DNA from: Pomphorhynchus laevis | Lineage: Eukaryota; Acanthocephala; Palaeacanthocephala; Echinorhynchida; Pomphorhynchidae | Assembly (NCBI GenBank): GCA_012934845.2 | Contig: WNNJ02003127.1 | Location: 1-64,000 of the forward strand | Length of the DNA: 64,000 nt | Direction: 5' to 3' | In this document: in pieces, positions 23,901 through 34,935 of the stretch | How positions within the stretch are numbered: position 1 is the first letter of the stretch | Layout: every line of letters begins with the position of its first letter | The notes under the pieces: model-generated | The model's input: only the letters and a program-made list of their open reading frames with translations | Told to the model about the DNA's origin: nothing | The model's database searches: none | Translations under genes and position numbers: made by a program

Positions 23901-25154
23901 TTAGATTCACTACTTATCGCCAAGTAAGCTACTGCTATTGTTATAATGAATTATATTGAACATATAATTTCATAATCCTTTAAATACTTTAAGGATTATA
24001 TTAAGTATTATATTTTACATTTATTATATTCGAATTCGTCAGATTATCGCCTACTCAGTATTTTTTCATCAAAATTAAAGATTCAAAATAATGCTAAATA
24101 AAAAGTAGAACATTGCATATTGTATTTTAGAAAAGTGCTATCAGGTAAATGGCTAACTTATAAGGAATACTGTTGCAAATTAAATTTTTGATAAAAAGCA
24201 ATTTAATTTATATTAACATTTTTATTAATATTTTTAAAAATCGATATTTAATGGGTTTACATTTTATCTATTAAAAATCACCATAAAGAAAATGTTTCAT
24301 TATTTTTTTAAGAGTAACTATTTTTCAAATTAAGAGTTGTTCCAGACTACAAAACACGTAACCGTATTCTGTTGTGCATTCGTGTGTATTCGATTTATGC
24401 ATTACTATTAAATACATATGTATTTAATACATATTGTATTAAATATCATATGTATTTATACTATTAAATGCATATACATATTAAATATGTATTTAATATT
24501 ATATTTATATTAAATATATTGATAATATGTACTTATCTGCATTTCTAATACTCATAATATATTATAAATGTATTATTAATAAAAATTTTGGTTTAAGGTA
24601 AAGTTAACCGGATTTTAGAAAATGTAAATAATACTATTATATAATATAAAATGTAAAATGTAAATTTCAATAATAATACTATTATATTAATTGCTTAATG
24701 TTATCGTAATTTTAATGTTTTTAAAATAACTGCAATTTAATAAATTTACTTTATATATCCATTATTTTTATAAGTCACTATTTTCAAATTTAAATATTAA
24801 TAATATTAACAATTTATATTTTTAAATTGATTATTTTAAATTTTAATATTCGACAGGATATGTTTCTTCATAATGAATAGAAAAATAATGAAATTATGAA
24901 GCGATTTGTAAACTATTTATCTATCGCCTATTATAAAATGTGTATTTTAAACAATTTTATTTTCATGAGTCATATTTATGTAGTATTCACGATAGATGTA
25001 CACTACTTAATGTATATCCGTTGTCGGCATTAGTAGTTCGTTGCATAAAAATAATCTTATAAAATTAGGAAAGTTTCTTTTTTGCATATAATTGATATAA
25101 TTTGACTCGGAACAAGAATAAGATATACAATGAATTTAATTAGCTATTATTTAC
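20916..25154. other. AT-rich DNA with small hairpins
   Basis: Over 4 kb without a supported gene. Small near-perfect hairpins occur at 23,226-23,259 (16-bp stem, one G-T pair) and 23,674-23,701 (12-bp stem, GAAA loop), and a looser one near 22,445-22,485. A hydrophobic and basic minus frame at 21,744-21,499 lacks convincing splice borders. Confidence 0.5.
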
Positions 25155-25299
25155 CTTAAACGATCCTTTTCTATTAGTATACATCTATTTTTCGAACTGT
25201 GCGATAACACTTTACAAAATAGTATCAATATAGTTTCCAGATACGTTTGCTCGCACAGATAAGTTTCTTCTGTTGGCGATTTTCTATTATTTTGGAAAT
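25155..25299 (-). CDS. Candidate internal exon, host gene
   Basis: A 145-bp segment on the minus strand. The acceptor is a long T-rich tract ending in TTTTTATTTAG, and the donor is TTTAAG followed by GTAAAT. It enters in phase 1 and leaves in phase 2. The peptide reads FQNNRKSPTEETYLCEQTY and later ILILFCKVLSHSSKNR, ending EKDRLR. It looks like the body of a large helical protein, but no family is recognised. Its entry phase matches the exit phase of the weaker candidate exon at 29,614-29,779. Confidence 0.5.
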
Positions 25300-26670
25300 C
25301 TAAATAAAAAATATAAAATGAATCAATTTTATTCGATGTAAACACATGCGTCATAAATGATTTGCAAAAGTTTAAGTTTAATCTTAGAATATATACAAAA
25401 CGTTTTATATTGATAATATAAAATTATTATTTTTTAATGATAAAAGATAGTCCGTTTAACATATTTTGACTTTATCCAAAATGTACAGTTAGATTTGTCA
25501 CATAGACTGCACGAAAGAGGAACTGTCAAAATGACATCATCGACTAGCAATCAAATTTTTTTTGGCAAAACAAAAATGACGTTTTCCTACTTAGATAAAA
25601 TCCATCTAATGCCATATGATTGCAGTTACTGTGTCATATCTTATTCGATAAGACTTTGGTAAAAAGCATTTATATTATGAAATCAAGGGTAACATTTCGC
25701 TTTTGCTATTCCATAGCAAAAACGTAAGGTCGATTTTATATTTGCTTATAAATATTGTATTTACTAATGAATATTAAAAATTTAGATAATAACTAACTGC
25801 CGTCTTTTAAAACCGTTTTTGATTTACAGAAAGATAAACGTCTTCTTGTGATTTATATATCGAAAAGTATAAAGAGTCTTTATAAAACATTTATAAACAT
25901 GTCTTTATAAATCATTGGTAGATATTATTCATCAAGAGAATCACTATTATTGAACAAAATATTTTTTCATAATAATTAATTTTTAATTTAATTAATTTTT
26001 TACAAACTAGGGTTTCCTCAAATGGGGCAATAAAGGAAAATATAATGGGCCTTCTCATTTATGAGAAAGCCCATTATATTAGGCTATCAACTCAAGCATA
26101 TTTTTTTATAAATCAATTTTATTCACTAATGATTTATTATTAATAGATTGATGGAGCTAGTGAAGTTTTACAAAGTCGATTTCCAATAGCTAACTGTTAT
26201 CATAAGGTCCCGAGGATAGAAGTTAACTATTGAAAATTTGGGAAGCGCCTATGCATTGATGAAATACTATAATTAAAATACTTTTTTATTTTCATAGTAA
26301 AACTATAAAAAAATCCAAAATAACAACAGCATAATATCTACTTACATACAATTTCCAATATATCATCAGAATACATTGTTGGACGTCACAAACCAAGTTA
26401 TGTAAATTTATATATCAATAGTGAAATTTTGCTAATAGAAATTTTCCAGAAATAATCGATTTGAAAAACTAAATTGCGCTTTTATGTTGGACAAGTGAAA
26501 AATCGAAACAACGAATTCTTATTTTATTGTGCTTAATAAATTTCGTCCGTAGTGTTATTAGAAAATTCACAAACTTAACCAATTATTGTCGATTATTATT
26601 AATAATTTATATTGTAATGTTAAACAAAGGCAGTAAATGTTTTACCATTTGTGTATAATTCATTATTTTT
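25300..26670. other. AT-rich DNA with a palindrome
   Basis: No gene. At 26,039-26,080, AATATAATGGGC is matched by GCCCATTATATT around an inner TTCTCAT/ATGAGAA stem, making a 42-bp near-perfect palindrome. Confidence 0.5.
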
Positions 26671-26867
26671 GCATTATAATGTATTTGATAATATCGATTT
26701 AAGATTTAATGGATATTTGCTCGAAATATGGATGCCAATCTCGTTAATGTTTTGTTCATAGTTTTGTTTACAATGCCACGTTAATAAAACATCAAATATG
26801 GTTGCAAGAAAAGTTTTGCATTATAATGTATTTGATAATATCGATTTAAGATTTAATGGATATTTGC
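26671..26867 (+). repeat. Duplicated 50-bp block overlapping inverted-repeat end
   Basis: A block beginning GCATTATAATGTATTTGATA occurs at about 26,671-26,720 and again at 26,818-26,867, a period of 147 bp. The first copy runs into the left terminal inverted repeat described separately. This suggests a partial tandem duplication at the element edge. Confidence 0.75.
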
Positions 26868-28319
26868 AACCAATCTCGGTTATAAAACCTCAAATATGGT
26901 TGTAAGAAAATTAACCTAAATTTATTCTTATAGGAATCACAGGTTAAAACGTTCGTATGCAATAAAGAATGTGCTTCTCAATAAAGAATGATAAAAGCAG
27001 GTTGGAATATATTTACTCTTAAGTAAACAAACAATTACGTAAATTTAACAAAATAATTAATATTTATAATATAATTAATTATTAATTATACATAAATTAA
27101 TTAAAAATATTCTGATATGGATTAATATGTTGATCTGGTATTTTTCAATTTGCGTTTCTACAACCTTAAAATAGCGTAAATTTTATTCAAAACAATATTT
27201 CACTAATTTCTTAATAAAAAATCCTTCATCGTTGATGTTAATTAAAAATATTCTTTTGCGACTTCAAGAAGAGCAATGGTTTTTACTCATTATTTTATAT
27301 AAACTTATAATCAAACAATTTAAATTTCTCAGGATGCAAGCAGTGTCTAGCAAAATATAAAATCAAAATTTTTAATTTTTTATACTAATCTTAAGAAAAT
27401 TTTAACATGAATTAAAATTTTGTTCTACTTAATTAGTAATTTTTTGTAAATAACTTTGCAAATTATCTGTTGCCAGCTCAACATAGCTCCGTAATTAGAT
27501 TTTTATCTTGTCTTTTGAGCTACACTATATATGGAATTCATTAATAATGCGATGTTTTGTATAGAAATTGAGTAAAACAATCATAACAACGAATGATAAG
27601 ATTTGCTTGAATACAGCTTAATTTGATGTTTAGTAAAAATATAGGGCTCTATAATTTTTTTATTTTAATGCAATTCTGCTTGTTTAAACTTTTATAGACG
27701 AATAACTTCAATGAATTATATTTTAAAATACATTTGATGTTTAGTAAAAAGGTAGGACTCTATAAAAATTCTTATTTTAATGCAATTCTGCTTGTTTAAA
27801 CTTTTATAGACGAATAACTTCAATGAATTATATTTTAAAATACATTTGATGTTTAGTAAAAAGATAGGACTCTATAAATTTTTTTATTTTAATTCAATTC
27901 TGCTTGTTTAAACTTTTATAGACGAATAACTTCAATGAATTATATTTTAAAATACATTTGAATTATATTTTAAAATGCATTATATTTTAAAATACATATA
28001 TTTTCAAATACACGTATTTTAAAATACATTATAATGCAATTCTGCTTGTTTAAACTTTTATAGACGAATAACTTCAATGAATTATATTTTAAAATACATT
28101 TAAAATACATTATAATGCAATTCTGCTTGTTTAAACTTTTATAGACGAATAACTTCAATGAATTATATTTTAAAATACATTTAAAATACATTTAAAATGC
28201 ATTTCAATTAATTATATTTTAAAATACATTTTAAAATACATATTAACGTGGCATTGTAAACAAAACTATGAACAAAACATTAACGAGATTGCCATTCATA
28301 TTTTGAGCAAATATCCATT
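26708..28319. mobile_element. Element with 79-bp terminal inverted repeats
   Basis: 26,708-26,786 and 28,241-28,319 are inverted copies 79 bp long with only about three mismatches; the outer ends read AATGGATATTTGCTC. The 1.6-kb unit has no transposase frame. Its interior includes a 111-bp tandem array. The structure is that of a non-autonomous inverted-repeat transposon. I could not identify a convincing target-site duplication. Confidence 0.7.
27622..28183 (+). repeat. 111-bp tandem array
   Basis: Three units start at 27,622, 27,733 and 27,845 (period 111-112), each containing GCAATTCTGCTTGTTTAAAC (the third has one change) and AGACGAATAACTTCAATGAA. Two shortened copies of the second half follow at about 28,033-28,102 and 28,115-28,183, separated by ATTTTAAAATAC runs. 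The minus-strand frame through here is an artefact of the repetition. Confidence 0.9.
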
Positions 28320-28590
28320 AATATAGGTAATAATATTATTACCTTTATCACGAAAAGTGTAAAAACATAGATTAAAATTTATATATTTGCAAATCATAGA
28401 ATAAAATTGCAATATAATCAATTTTCAGTACATTTTAATAGACAAGAACAACAAAAATGGATTCTGCTTGTAGATTAAATGTTTTATTGATATCTAAGAA
28501 CAAGTATGTTTAGCATTATAGACTGTGTTTCAATATCCAACGAGAAGTATATAAGTAAAATATATGTTGAAACGAATTTAAAATCCATTA

Positions 28591-28893
28591 GTCAGACAAG
28601 GTGATTTCACGCAAAGTCATTTCGTGCATGGAGATCACCAGCACCGATTCAATGATCTCATTATCATATCAGTGTTATATATATAAATTTGACATATTAA
28701 TGGACTAGGATCCCTCTATGAATGCTTTCTATAGTTAGGTATATTTAAAAAATCGGGAGCAAACCAAATTTCATATATATGAAATATATACGTTTAGGCT
28801 GTCACACGGGTAACCGAAACGTCATCGAGATGGCTCATACTACTGATGAGCGCTGCCGGTAATCTCTGAGGTTTAGTAGTGACGAATAGTATG
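28591..28893 (+). repeat. Degenerate repeat with hammerhead-like pieces
   Basis: GTCAGACAAGGTGATTTCACGC at 28,591 resembles minus-strand sequence at 50-25 (GTCACACAAGGTGACTTTCGC). CCGAAACGTC (28,814-28,823) and CTGATGAG (28,843-28,850) are hammerhead-core words. CTGATGAG is flanked by CATACTA and TAGTATG, which would pair over 7 bp as helix I. No GAAA plus NUH pair lies between these arms, so the motif is incomplete. A decayed ribozyme-bearing element is a reasonable but unproven reading. Confidence 0.4.
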
Positions 28894-29613
28894 CTGATCG
28901 TTTAGTGTAGTCCAGCTAATTAACGACAGCAGCTTTCAACATATTGCCGTATTCCAATGGAATCCTGGACCGTTGTTATCAAGCATATTTGATGCAACCT
29001 GCAACATATATATTCAAATTTCATTCTTATATAACTTTATATGTAGTGCAGTTTGTCTTTTGTGAAAATATCCAAAACTATTATAATACACTCCAAATTA
29101 ATTTTAATCTGTTTTCAATAATATGTACCTTAATTTCAGAAATGAATTCGAAAATATACCAGAATGATAAAGCTGCTAATATATACCAGAAAAAATGTGA
29201 CGTGTTTTTCGATAAAAATTAATTAATAAATAAACACAGCAATTAATGCGCATTATCTTTAATTCCCTGATCACACAGTCTTGTAGTGGCTAATCTCAAT
29301 AACACCAAGTTATTTAAACCATTTCTTGGCAAAATTGCGACACTTATTTTTAACGCTTTAAGTATAGCTGAAATAATTATTAGCTTAAAATTCCCATGTT
29401 ACGTTTTATTGTTAATTCTTACCCAAGTAGTTTCTTTAAGTTATTACATGACCACTTAAGATTTATCTCAATTTGAATATAATTATTTTTTCATATTATT
29501 GTAGATAAATTTATTCTTGCATATTCAAAACAAACACGGAGAAAAGAATATAAAAGTTATCTGTATTATCATAATCAGTAAGATAGTGTTGGTCGAATTT
29601 TGTAAACAATTAC
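28894..29613. other. AT-rich DNA, no supported gene
   Basis: A 92-codon plus frame at 28,944-29,222 (MPYSNGILDRCYQAY...) ends at an ordinary stop and has no clear promoter or family; it may be chance. Confidence 0.4.
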
Positions 29614-29779
29614 CTGGAGTAGAGTGATAACGCAATTTAATGTTCAGGAATGTTAAGCAATATGAACACCGTCTATATTGTAATGATATAAACACATCAT
29701 TTTCAGACAATGTGCATGGAATTGAAGTTATCTCAATGATAACAGGGAACTTTTTGAAACTTCTGTCATAGAACGACAT
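29614..29779 (-). CDS. Candidate exon, host gene (5' border unclear)
   Basis: The minus-strand frame MSFYDRSFKKFPVIIEITSI continues through YRRCSYCLTFLNIKLRYHSTP to a CAG/GTAATT donor, leaving in phase 1. The upstream limit is uncertain: the frame stays open to about 29,815, and the only nearby acceptor (CACCAAAG) lacks a pyrimidine tract, so the ATG at 29,779 could also be a start. Exit phase matches the 25,299 exon. Not recognised. Confidence 0.33.
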
Positions 29780-29815
29780 GAGCGAAACTTTGGTGAGGTT
29801 ATGGTGTAATAAACG

Positions 29816-31270
29816 ATGCGTTTATAGAAATAAATTCAAAGGTTTTCCACTGTTAAAACACTTTAGCATTTTATCGCAATTATTTACAATAAACATCTGA
29901 ATAACTTTAAAATTACAAAATAAATAATAAATAATTATTTTGGACACTAATAATTATTTTTGGCTTTATAGTAAATACTTTATGAACAAAATACAGAATA
30001 TAGAATTCGATGAAAATGTGAATTTAAATAAGACATCAATTTAAGCACAATAAAGAATTAATATTATTTAATTAATATTAATTAATATTAATTAATACAT
30101 CTTAATTATTTTTTTGTGGTATTAGAGTTATTAATGCATCTTGTGAAGTTAAGCCTTTATTGAATTATTTTTGAAAAGAATTTTTTTGAAAAGAAATTTT
30201 ATATTTTTTAGAACATTTTATTTGAATTGCATTCGTGTCAAATGATATTTGACAAAAATATCATTTAAAATAAATATAAATGTTAATAAAAAATAAATGA
30301 TAAATGATAAATGATAAATATCATTTATCATTCATTTTAAATAAATGATAAATGATATTCCTTATTTTATTTTGGTGAAATACAATTTCATGACACGAGT
30401 ATTTATTTTAATTTATACAATTTGCAAGATTTCGACTGTTTATCCTTTTCAAGCATCAACCGGAAAATACATGTTTGAAAGTGTATGCTTTAAAAGGACA
30501 AACAGTCAAAAGCTTGCAAATTGTAAAAAATAAAGAGTAAAAATTTCAAAATTAAAATAACTTTATTTGACCTGCATATGTTTTACATAAACTAGTTTAT
30601 GTTGATTTTTTTCAAAAGTCATCGAAACATACATTGATTTTTTCAAAATTTAAGATGATAGCATTTGCAATCAAATATTTCAATATTTTTACGCTACAAC
30701 TGCCAAAGATTTTTCAGATCGATTAAATTGTGGTGATTAGGTAATTCATTAAAATAAACAGCTTTCAGTTTTAAAGATATTGTAGGGATTGTTTGAATTA
30801 ATTAATGATGCGTATTGCCACTTATGTGAATTTATTAAAAATTAAATTTGTAATCAGCTGTTAGGAAAAACTATAATAGTGCAAACGTCCTTTAAAAGGT
30901 TTAAGCATGCTACCTATTTAAAGATGATAACTATAGAAATGTACAACACAATTGCGAAAATTTCGACTGTAGAAATGTATGACACAACTGCTTTAAAAAT
31001 AAATGCGAATTGTCGCACTAAAGAACAAAATTGTGCAAATTTAAAGCAGCAGTATAAGTCTAAACTATTTCGTATTAATTAAAGTACAAGGCTAAATTTG
31101 AAAACGTATAAAAATAAATACAAGCCATACGGATTTATTTGTTTACTAAAATTTATTTTATTTTTTACTAAAATTCATTTACTAAAATCAAGATAAAAAA
31201 TAATAATATAATAATATTATTTATTAATTATTTAATTTGACGAAACAAAATCAAATTGCTACAAGAAAAT
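29816..31270. other. AT-rich DNA with hairpin-forming repeats
   Basis: 30,285-30,360 is a palindromic cluster of ATGATAA/TTATCAT words. 30,417-30,455 and 30,486-30,524 are inverted 39-bp arms (ACAATTTGCAAG... CTTGCAAATTGT) with four or five mismatches around a 30-nt loop. The phrase ATTTCGACTGT recurs at about 30,960. No supported gene. Confidence 0.55.
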
Positions 31271-31274
31271 ATAG

Positions 31275-32491
31275 TCAGAAATTATATTCTTCTGGCAATA
31301 TGCCAGCAATCGTCTTCCTGATGCATACCCCGTTACACCTCTGAATGGCTGCGCTGATCCTATGTAGTAAAAATCTCCCCGAACGTAGATCGCTGGTCGC
31401 TCGCTGGATATTCCTTCCAAGTGATATCAACAATACTTCCGCGTTTTTTCCAAGTGCGCCCAGGGATTCGACAGCTATAGTTACAAAAACCGTGAACGCG
31501 GGATTTAGGTCGTTGTACTTTGTGCGCTTTATTCGTCGGCGTCTAATGCCAAGGTGCCTGCACCTAGTAATGAACGGGCCAAATAAGAGGATGCTAGTGT
31601 GTTGACAAATGTGCAATTTCATGCGAGAAGCCTCCCACGTTCCCTGGGCACGAGTAGCGCCGTCTGGCCGTTTACCATCGGTACGCAGCATTTCAGTTGG
31701 CTCCAGTGTACTTGGGTAACCTGCAACGGCGAGTGACGCTTTGATTATGGCATTCATCTATGCGTGCCGAAAATGTAGTCCGGTCGACTTATGGCAGTTT
31801 AATCCATGCCGTCCAAAAGAATCAACCGATGATTCGCAGTGACATCTAAGCTCTGCACATATACGAAGTCCGAAACGTAGGCCAACTGCAATTCTCACGG
31901 TTTCGTCGTCCAGCCTTGTACCTGAGGAGGCGCATGGGACGGCCTCTAGAAATACACCCGCCGCATTTCCCTCAACCGCGTGCAGACGTGCAATTTGTGA
32001 TGGTTCAGATGCTCAATCCAATATCCGTCGTCTTATCTGTTGGTAAATAGGCCTGCTCTAAGAACCCATTCTCTGTACATCCTTCGGTGACTCAGTGGTG
32101 ATAAGCGAGGACCACATTAATTTACCGTCGGTAAAGTCGGGGTCACTATTGACTGGGATTGGACTACCCGACAACAAAAGCTCCACCAATTCGTGCGTTT
32201 TTGACACTGAGGACATATAAGCTGGTAAAGCTATATTGGCGGCGGATGTCATCCCGAGACCCTGGAGAACAATCAGAAGGGTAGCCTCTCACCAAGCTAT
32301 ACTGTTGATATGGATGTTAAGTACCGCCTCGAGGGATAATCGCAAAATGTTGTCGTAATCGTTAATCGATGTTCGCTTGAAGGCTGGTATGGAACGAATG
32401 AGATATCCGATTTTTGGAATGCTAACACAGTGTCTAAGCAGGTATAACGCGTTATGTCTAGTCAGGCGCATGAGGCGAGACGTCATTTCGT
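31275..32491 (-). pseudogene. Thumb, zinc knuckle and restriction-like endonuclease of family A
   Basis: Decayed frames over 32,558-31,275. Around 31,930-31,760 the minus strand reads LDDETVRIAVGLRFGLRIC, then C-x-C-type residues and HGLNCHKSTGLHFRHA, the knuckle typical of this group. The last frame (31757-31275) has LEPTEMLRTDGKRPDGAT (nuclease site), a missing or altered D-x-T block, then VESLGALGKNA and LLHRISAAIQRCNG, the conserved C-terminal helices. Stops lie at about 31,750 and elsewhere. Confidence 0.75.
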
Positions 32492-33527
32492 CTAGTTTGG
32501 TTGTAGCGTCGGCGATAGCAGCATCGATGATCGTATCGTCTCCGATCGTTGAACCCAAAAGCTTACTGAGCCAGGTTCAACCGTCTTGACACTCGGCAAC
32601 AGATGCGCGATCGTATTCGAGAAGGTGGAACTGTGTGATACGACTTCACATTTGGATGGATTAAGTTCGAGGCCTATTTTCTTTTCTAGATCAAGAATTT
32701 TGACAATATCGTTGCAGAGTGTTTCGCTATCTCCTGACAGAGTAGCATTATCCATATACCAAATGTTGACCAAACTTGTTAGGGAGTCCACTAAATGGTG
32801 CACCGTCAGTGAAAAGAGCAGGGGGCGGAGTAGATCGCCCTGTTGTACTCCCTCTTGAGAGAGTAGGACATCGGTTCCGTGGAATAACCAAAATGTGTCA
32901 CAGTAGCAGCTTCTGACCAGGAGTGAAATCTTGGATGTGTGCATTTCGAATGCTCGAATTACGGCCGATCGGCTCACGCAATTAAATGCATTCCGAAAAA
33001 CCAATTTCAATATCCCCGTATTGTGTGGCATTAATCTGATTTGCGTACGACAGGCTGTACCGCGGCTTCTGCTCCAAAGTTGTACCGACACCGACCTGTT
33101 TCGGTGAAAGAAGGTTGGTGTCCTCCGGTGTGACTCGGTAGCATGTCACTTTGGCTACGAGACGACGAAGTACATGACCGATCGCCATCTGACGAAGTCC
33201 ATCATTAGGCTTTTTAAGGGCAATTAACTTAGACTCAAAGAAGAAAGGGCTAATCTTTTTGGGAACGGTCCCGGATATTATTATTGACTTAAAGTTCGCG
33301 ATTTCTCTTAGCAACACTTGACCTGGTGCTGTGGAACTGGAACCCGTAAGGTCCTTCAGGTGGAATGGGCTTAAGGCATCAAGTCCACCTGTCGCACAAT
33401 TTGCGAAGTAACTGATTGCGCGTGTGACCTCATCTATGCGAGTTGCTGCACAATAAGCTGAGTTATCGGAAAGGTCTTCTAGTCTGCCGGAATCATGGAT
33501 TTGACAAGGAGGGTGTAATCGTTGCAA
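32492..33527 (-). pseudogene. RT domain of family A element
   Basis: Frame 33527-32982 has the N-terminal RT blocks: TGGLDALSPFHLKDL, then KLIALKKPNDGLRQMAIGHV and LRRLVAKV. Frame 33091-32492 continues with NAFNCVSRSAVIRAFE and EGVQQGDLLRPLLFSL, and has YMDN at the catalytic site. Related proteins carry YLDD there; the second Asp is Asn here, which would abolish polymerase activity. The two frames overlap by about 110 bases, marking a frameshift. Confidence 0.82.
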
Positions 33528-33536
33528 GGTGCATGA

Positions 33537-33610
33537 CGTGTCGGCACTGTAATATCGGTCGGCAATGTATTACTATCGGTCGGCACTGCAATATATTGTC
33601 GGCACTGTAT
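33537..33610. repeat. Short tandem repeat TCGGCACTG..AATAT
   Basis: Four or five imperfect copies of a 17-22-bp unit, GTCGGCACTGTAATATC with variants. They lie at the 5' truncation point of the family A element. Such junction repeats can arise during target-primed integration. Confidence 0.8.
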
Positions 33611-33689
33611 TATATTATATTATTTTTATTATTTTTTTATTTTTTTAAAAAAAAATGAAAATAAGTTGGGTAACCAATTTACTTGTGAT

Positions 33690-34802
33690 TGTTTTATTTT
33701 TATTATTATTATTATTTTTTTTTAATTTTTAATTGATTTGCATGTCGATGTCGAGCAGAACGAGGACCGCGAATACACATCGAAATTGAACGAGCCAACT
33801 GAATTTTAATCTTTGACCGTAGTTTTGTCAATTCTTCTTAGTAGGAATGATTGTTTTTTATTGCCATCTTCTGTGCAATTCTCTGAATTAATTGTGCAGA
33901 TGATTTTACTGCTCCACCGAAACATGATAACACGATAGGTGCGAAATTCGCCCTCTCTATGGCAGTTACTCTCTCTTGATACTTAGCGAATTTACGTGTT
34001 TCGTGATATGTAAAAGCAGCCCCAGCGGATTTCGAAAGGTTGGACGGAGCGAAAACGTTAAAAACGCAAGTATCAAATAAAGTTCGCTCCGAACGACTTC
34101 CATAAAAACCACAGCAGGCGATATCCAAACGTGCATCATGAGCGCGAGATGTAGATATGCGCTCGAAATGAATACTAGAATTTACTGGCAGTAGTGTTGG
34201 CTCTTTTTGCACATTATCACATATTTCTGTCAAGGTTTTAGAAAATATATCACGAATTGAATCATGTCTTATCGATGGATGACCTCCGGTGGGACAGGTA
34301 AGTGAGTGAGCCAGAGAATTATGTTCACCGCAGGGGCAATGAGATGGCGCGTCTAGTGGTAGTCTATGATATCGAGCTGCAAGTGCGTCACGAAATTCTA
34401 CATTGCTAACTCGAGTCCAACGATCACTCGTAGGATATGTGGAGAGCCATGACGAGGCACCTTTGACTTGTAGATGTTCCATAATACGTAACAAATTGTC
34501 ACCAACATTAGCTACTCGATCTCTAAGCAATGACTTTTGAAGATTAATCTTTGAAGTGCCTATAAGGGCAATGCGTTTGGATTGTTCAGTCCTTAAGTCC
34601 ACACCGTATGAGCCATTTAAATAAGGAGTGCATATATCTTTTGAGCTTTTAAACTCTTCTATCGCAGTAAAACGTGGGTCAGCAATACCTAGACCACCTA
34701 GTCTTATCGGAAGGGTAAATAACGGCCATAAATAATCGTCGTCAGGCAATTTCAAATTAAAAAGCTTATCAAAACGCTTCTGAATGGTGTCATAGAGATC
34801 AT
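33690..34802 (-). mobile_element. RLE-type non-LTR retrotransposon, family B, 5'-truncated
   Basis: Only the last third of the protein plus an AT-rich 3' trailer is present. Homologous to the element at 40.1-41.8 kb and distinct from family A. The homology stops at 34,802, next to the left end of the plus-strand LINE at 34.83 kb, so the LINE may have inserted into it. No continuation is visible on the other side of that LINE. Confidence 0.83.
33838..34802 (-). pseudogene. C-terminal RT/zinc knuckle/endonuclease, family B
   Basis: An open frame of about 320 codons, from DTIQKRFDKLF (34,800) to the stop at 33,838. It contains the thumb (LPIRLGGLGIADPR), GASSWLSTYP, the knuckle CPCGEHNSLAHSLTC followed by RHDSIRD, and nuclease residues in ARLDIACCGFYG and LFDTCVFNVFAP with downstream ERVTAIERANFAPIV. 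These match the element at 40 kb. The catalytic RT motifs are missing by 5' truncation, but the surviving frame has no stop, so the loss may be fairly recent. Confidence 0.83.
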
Positions 34803-34935
34803 CATATTATCATATTATGATAATAATAATAATTTTTATTATTATGGAACAATCTACTGACAAGCAATATTACGACAACCTTCGAGCAACGAGTGTCGAG
34901 CAGCAATCATTGTTCAAGCTAATTACAAAAGAAAA

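Larger units (their letters stand above)
31275..33530 (-). mobile_element. RLE-type non-LTR retrotransposon, family A, 5'-truncated
   Basis: The minus strand carries, in order, RT fingers/palm, thumb, a CCHC knuckle and a restriction-like endonuclease, broken over several frames. No apurinic-like endonuclease is present, as expected for this R2-like architecture. The family with the C-terminal signature DGKRPDG is widespread in invertebrates (my recollection, not a search). The 5' end is cut at about 33,530, next to a TCGGCACTG tandem repeat. GC content is well above background. Confidence 0.83.

Noticed and set aside
27970-28191. Minus-strand ORF with internally repeated peptide (MYFKCILKYNSLKL...)
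   Set aside because: Produced by the 111-bp DNA tandem repeat; AT-rich low-complexity translation, no splice or promoter evidence.
31345-31605. Plus-strand ORFs over the RLE elements (31.3-33.7 kb)
   Set aside because: Antisense shadows of recognisable minus-strand retroelement protein.
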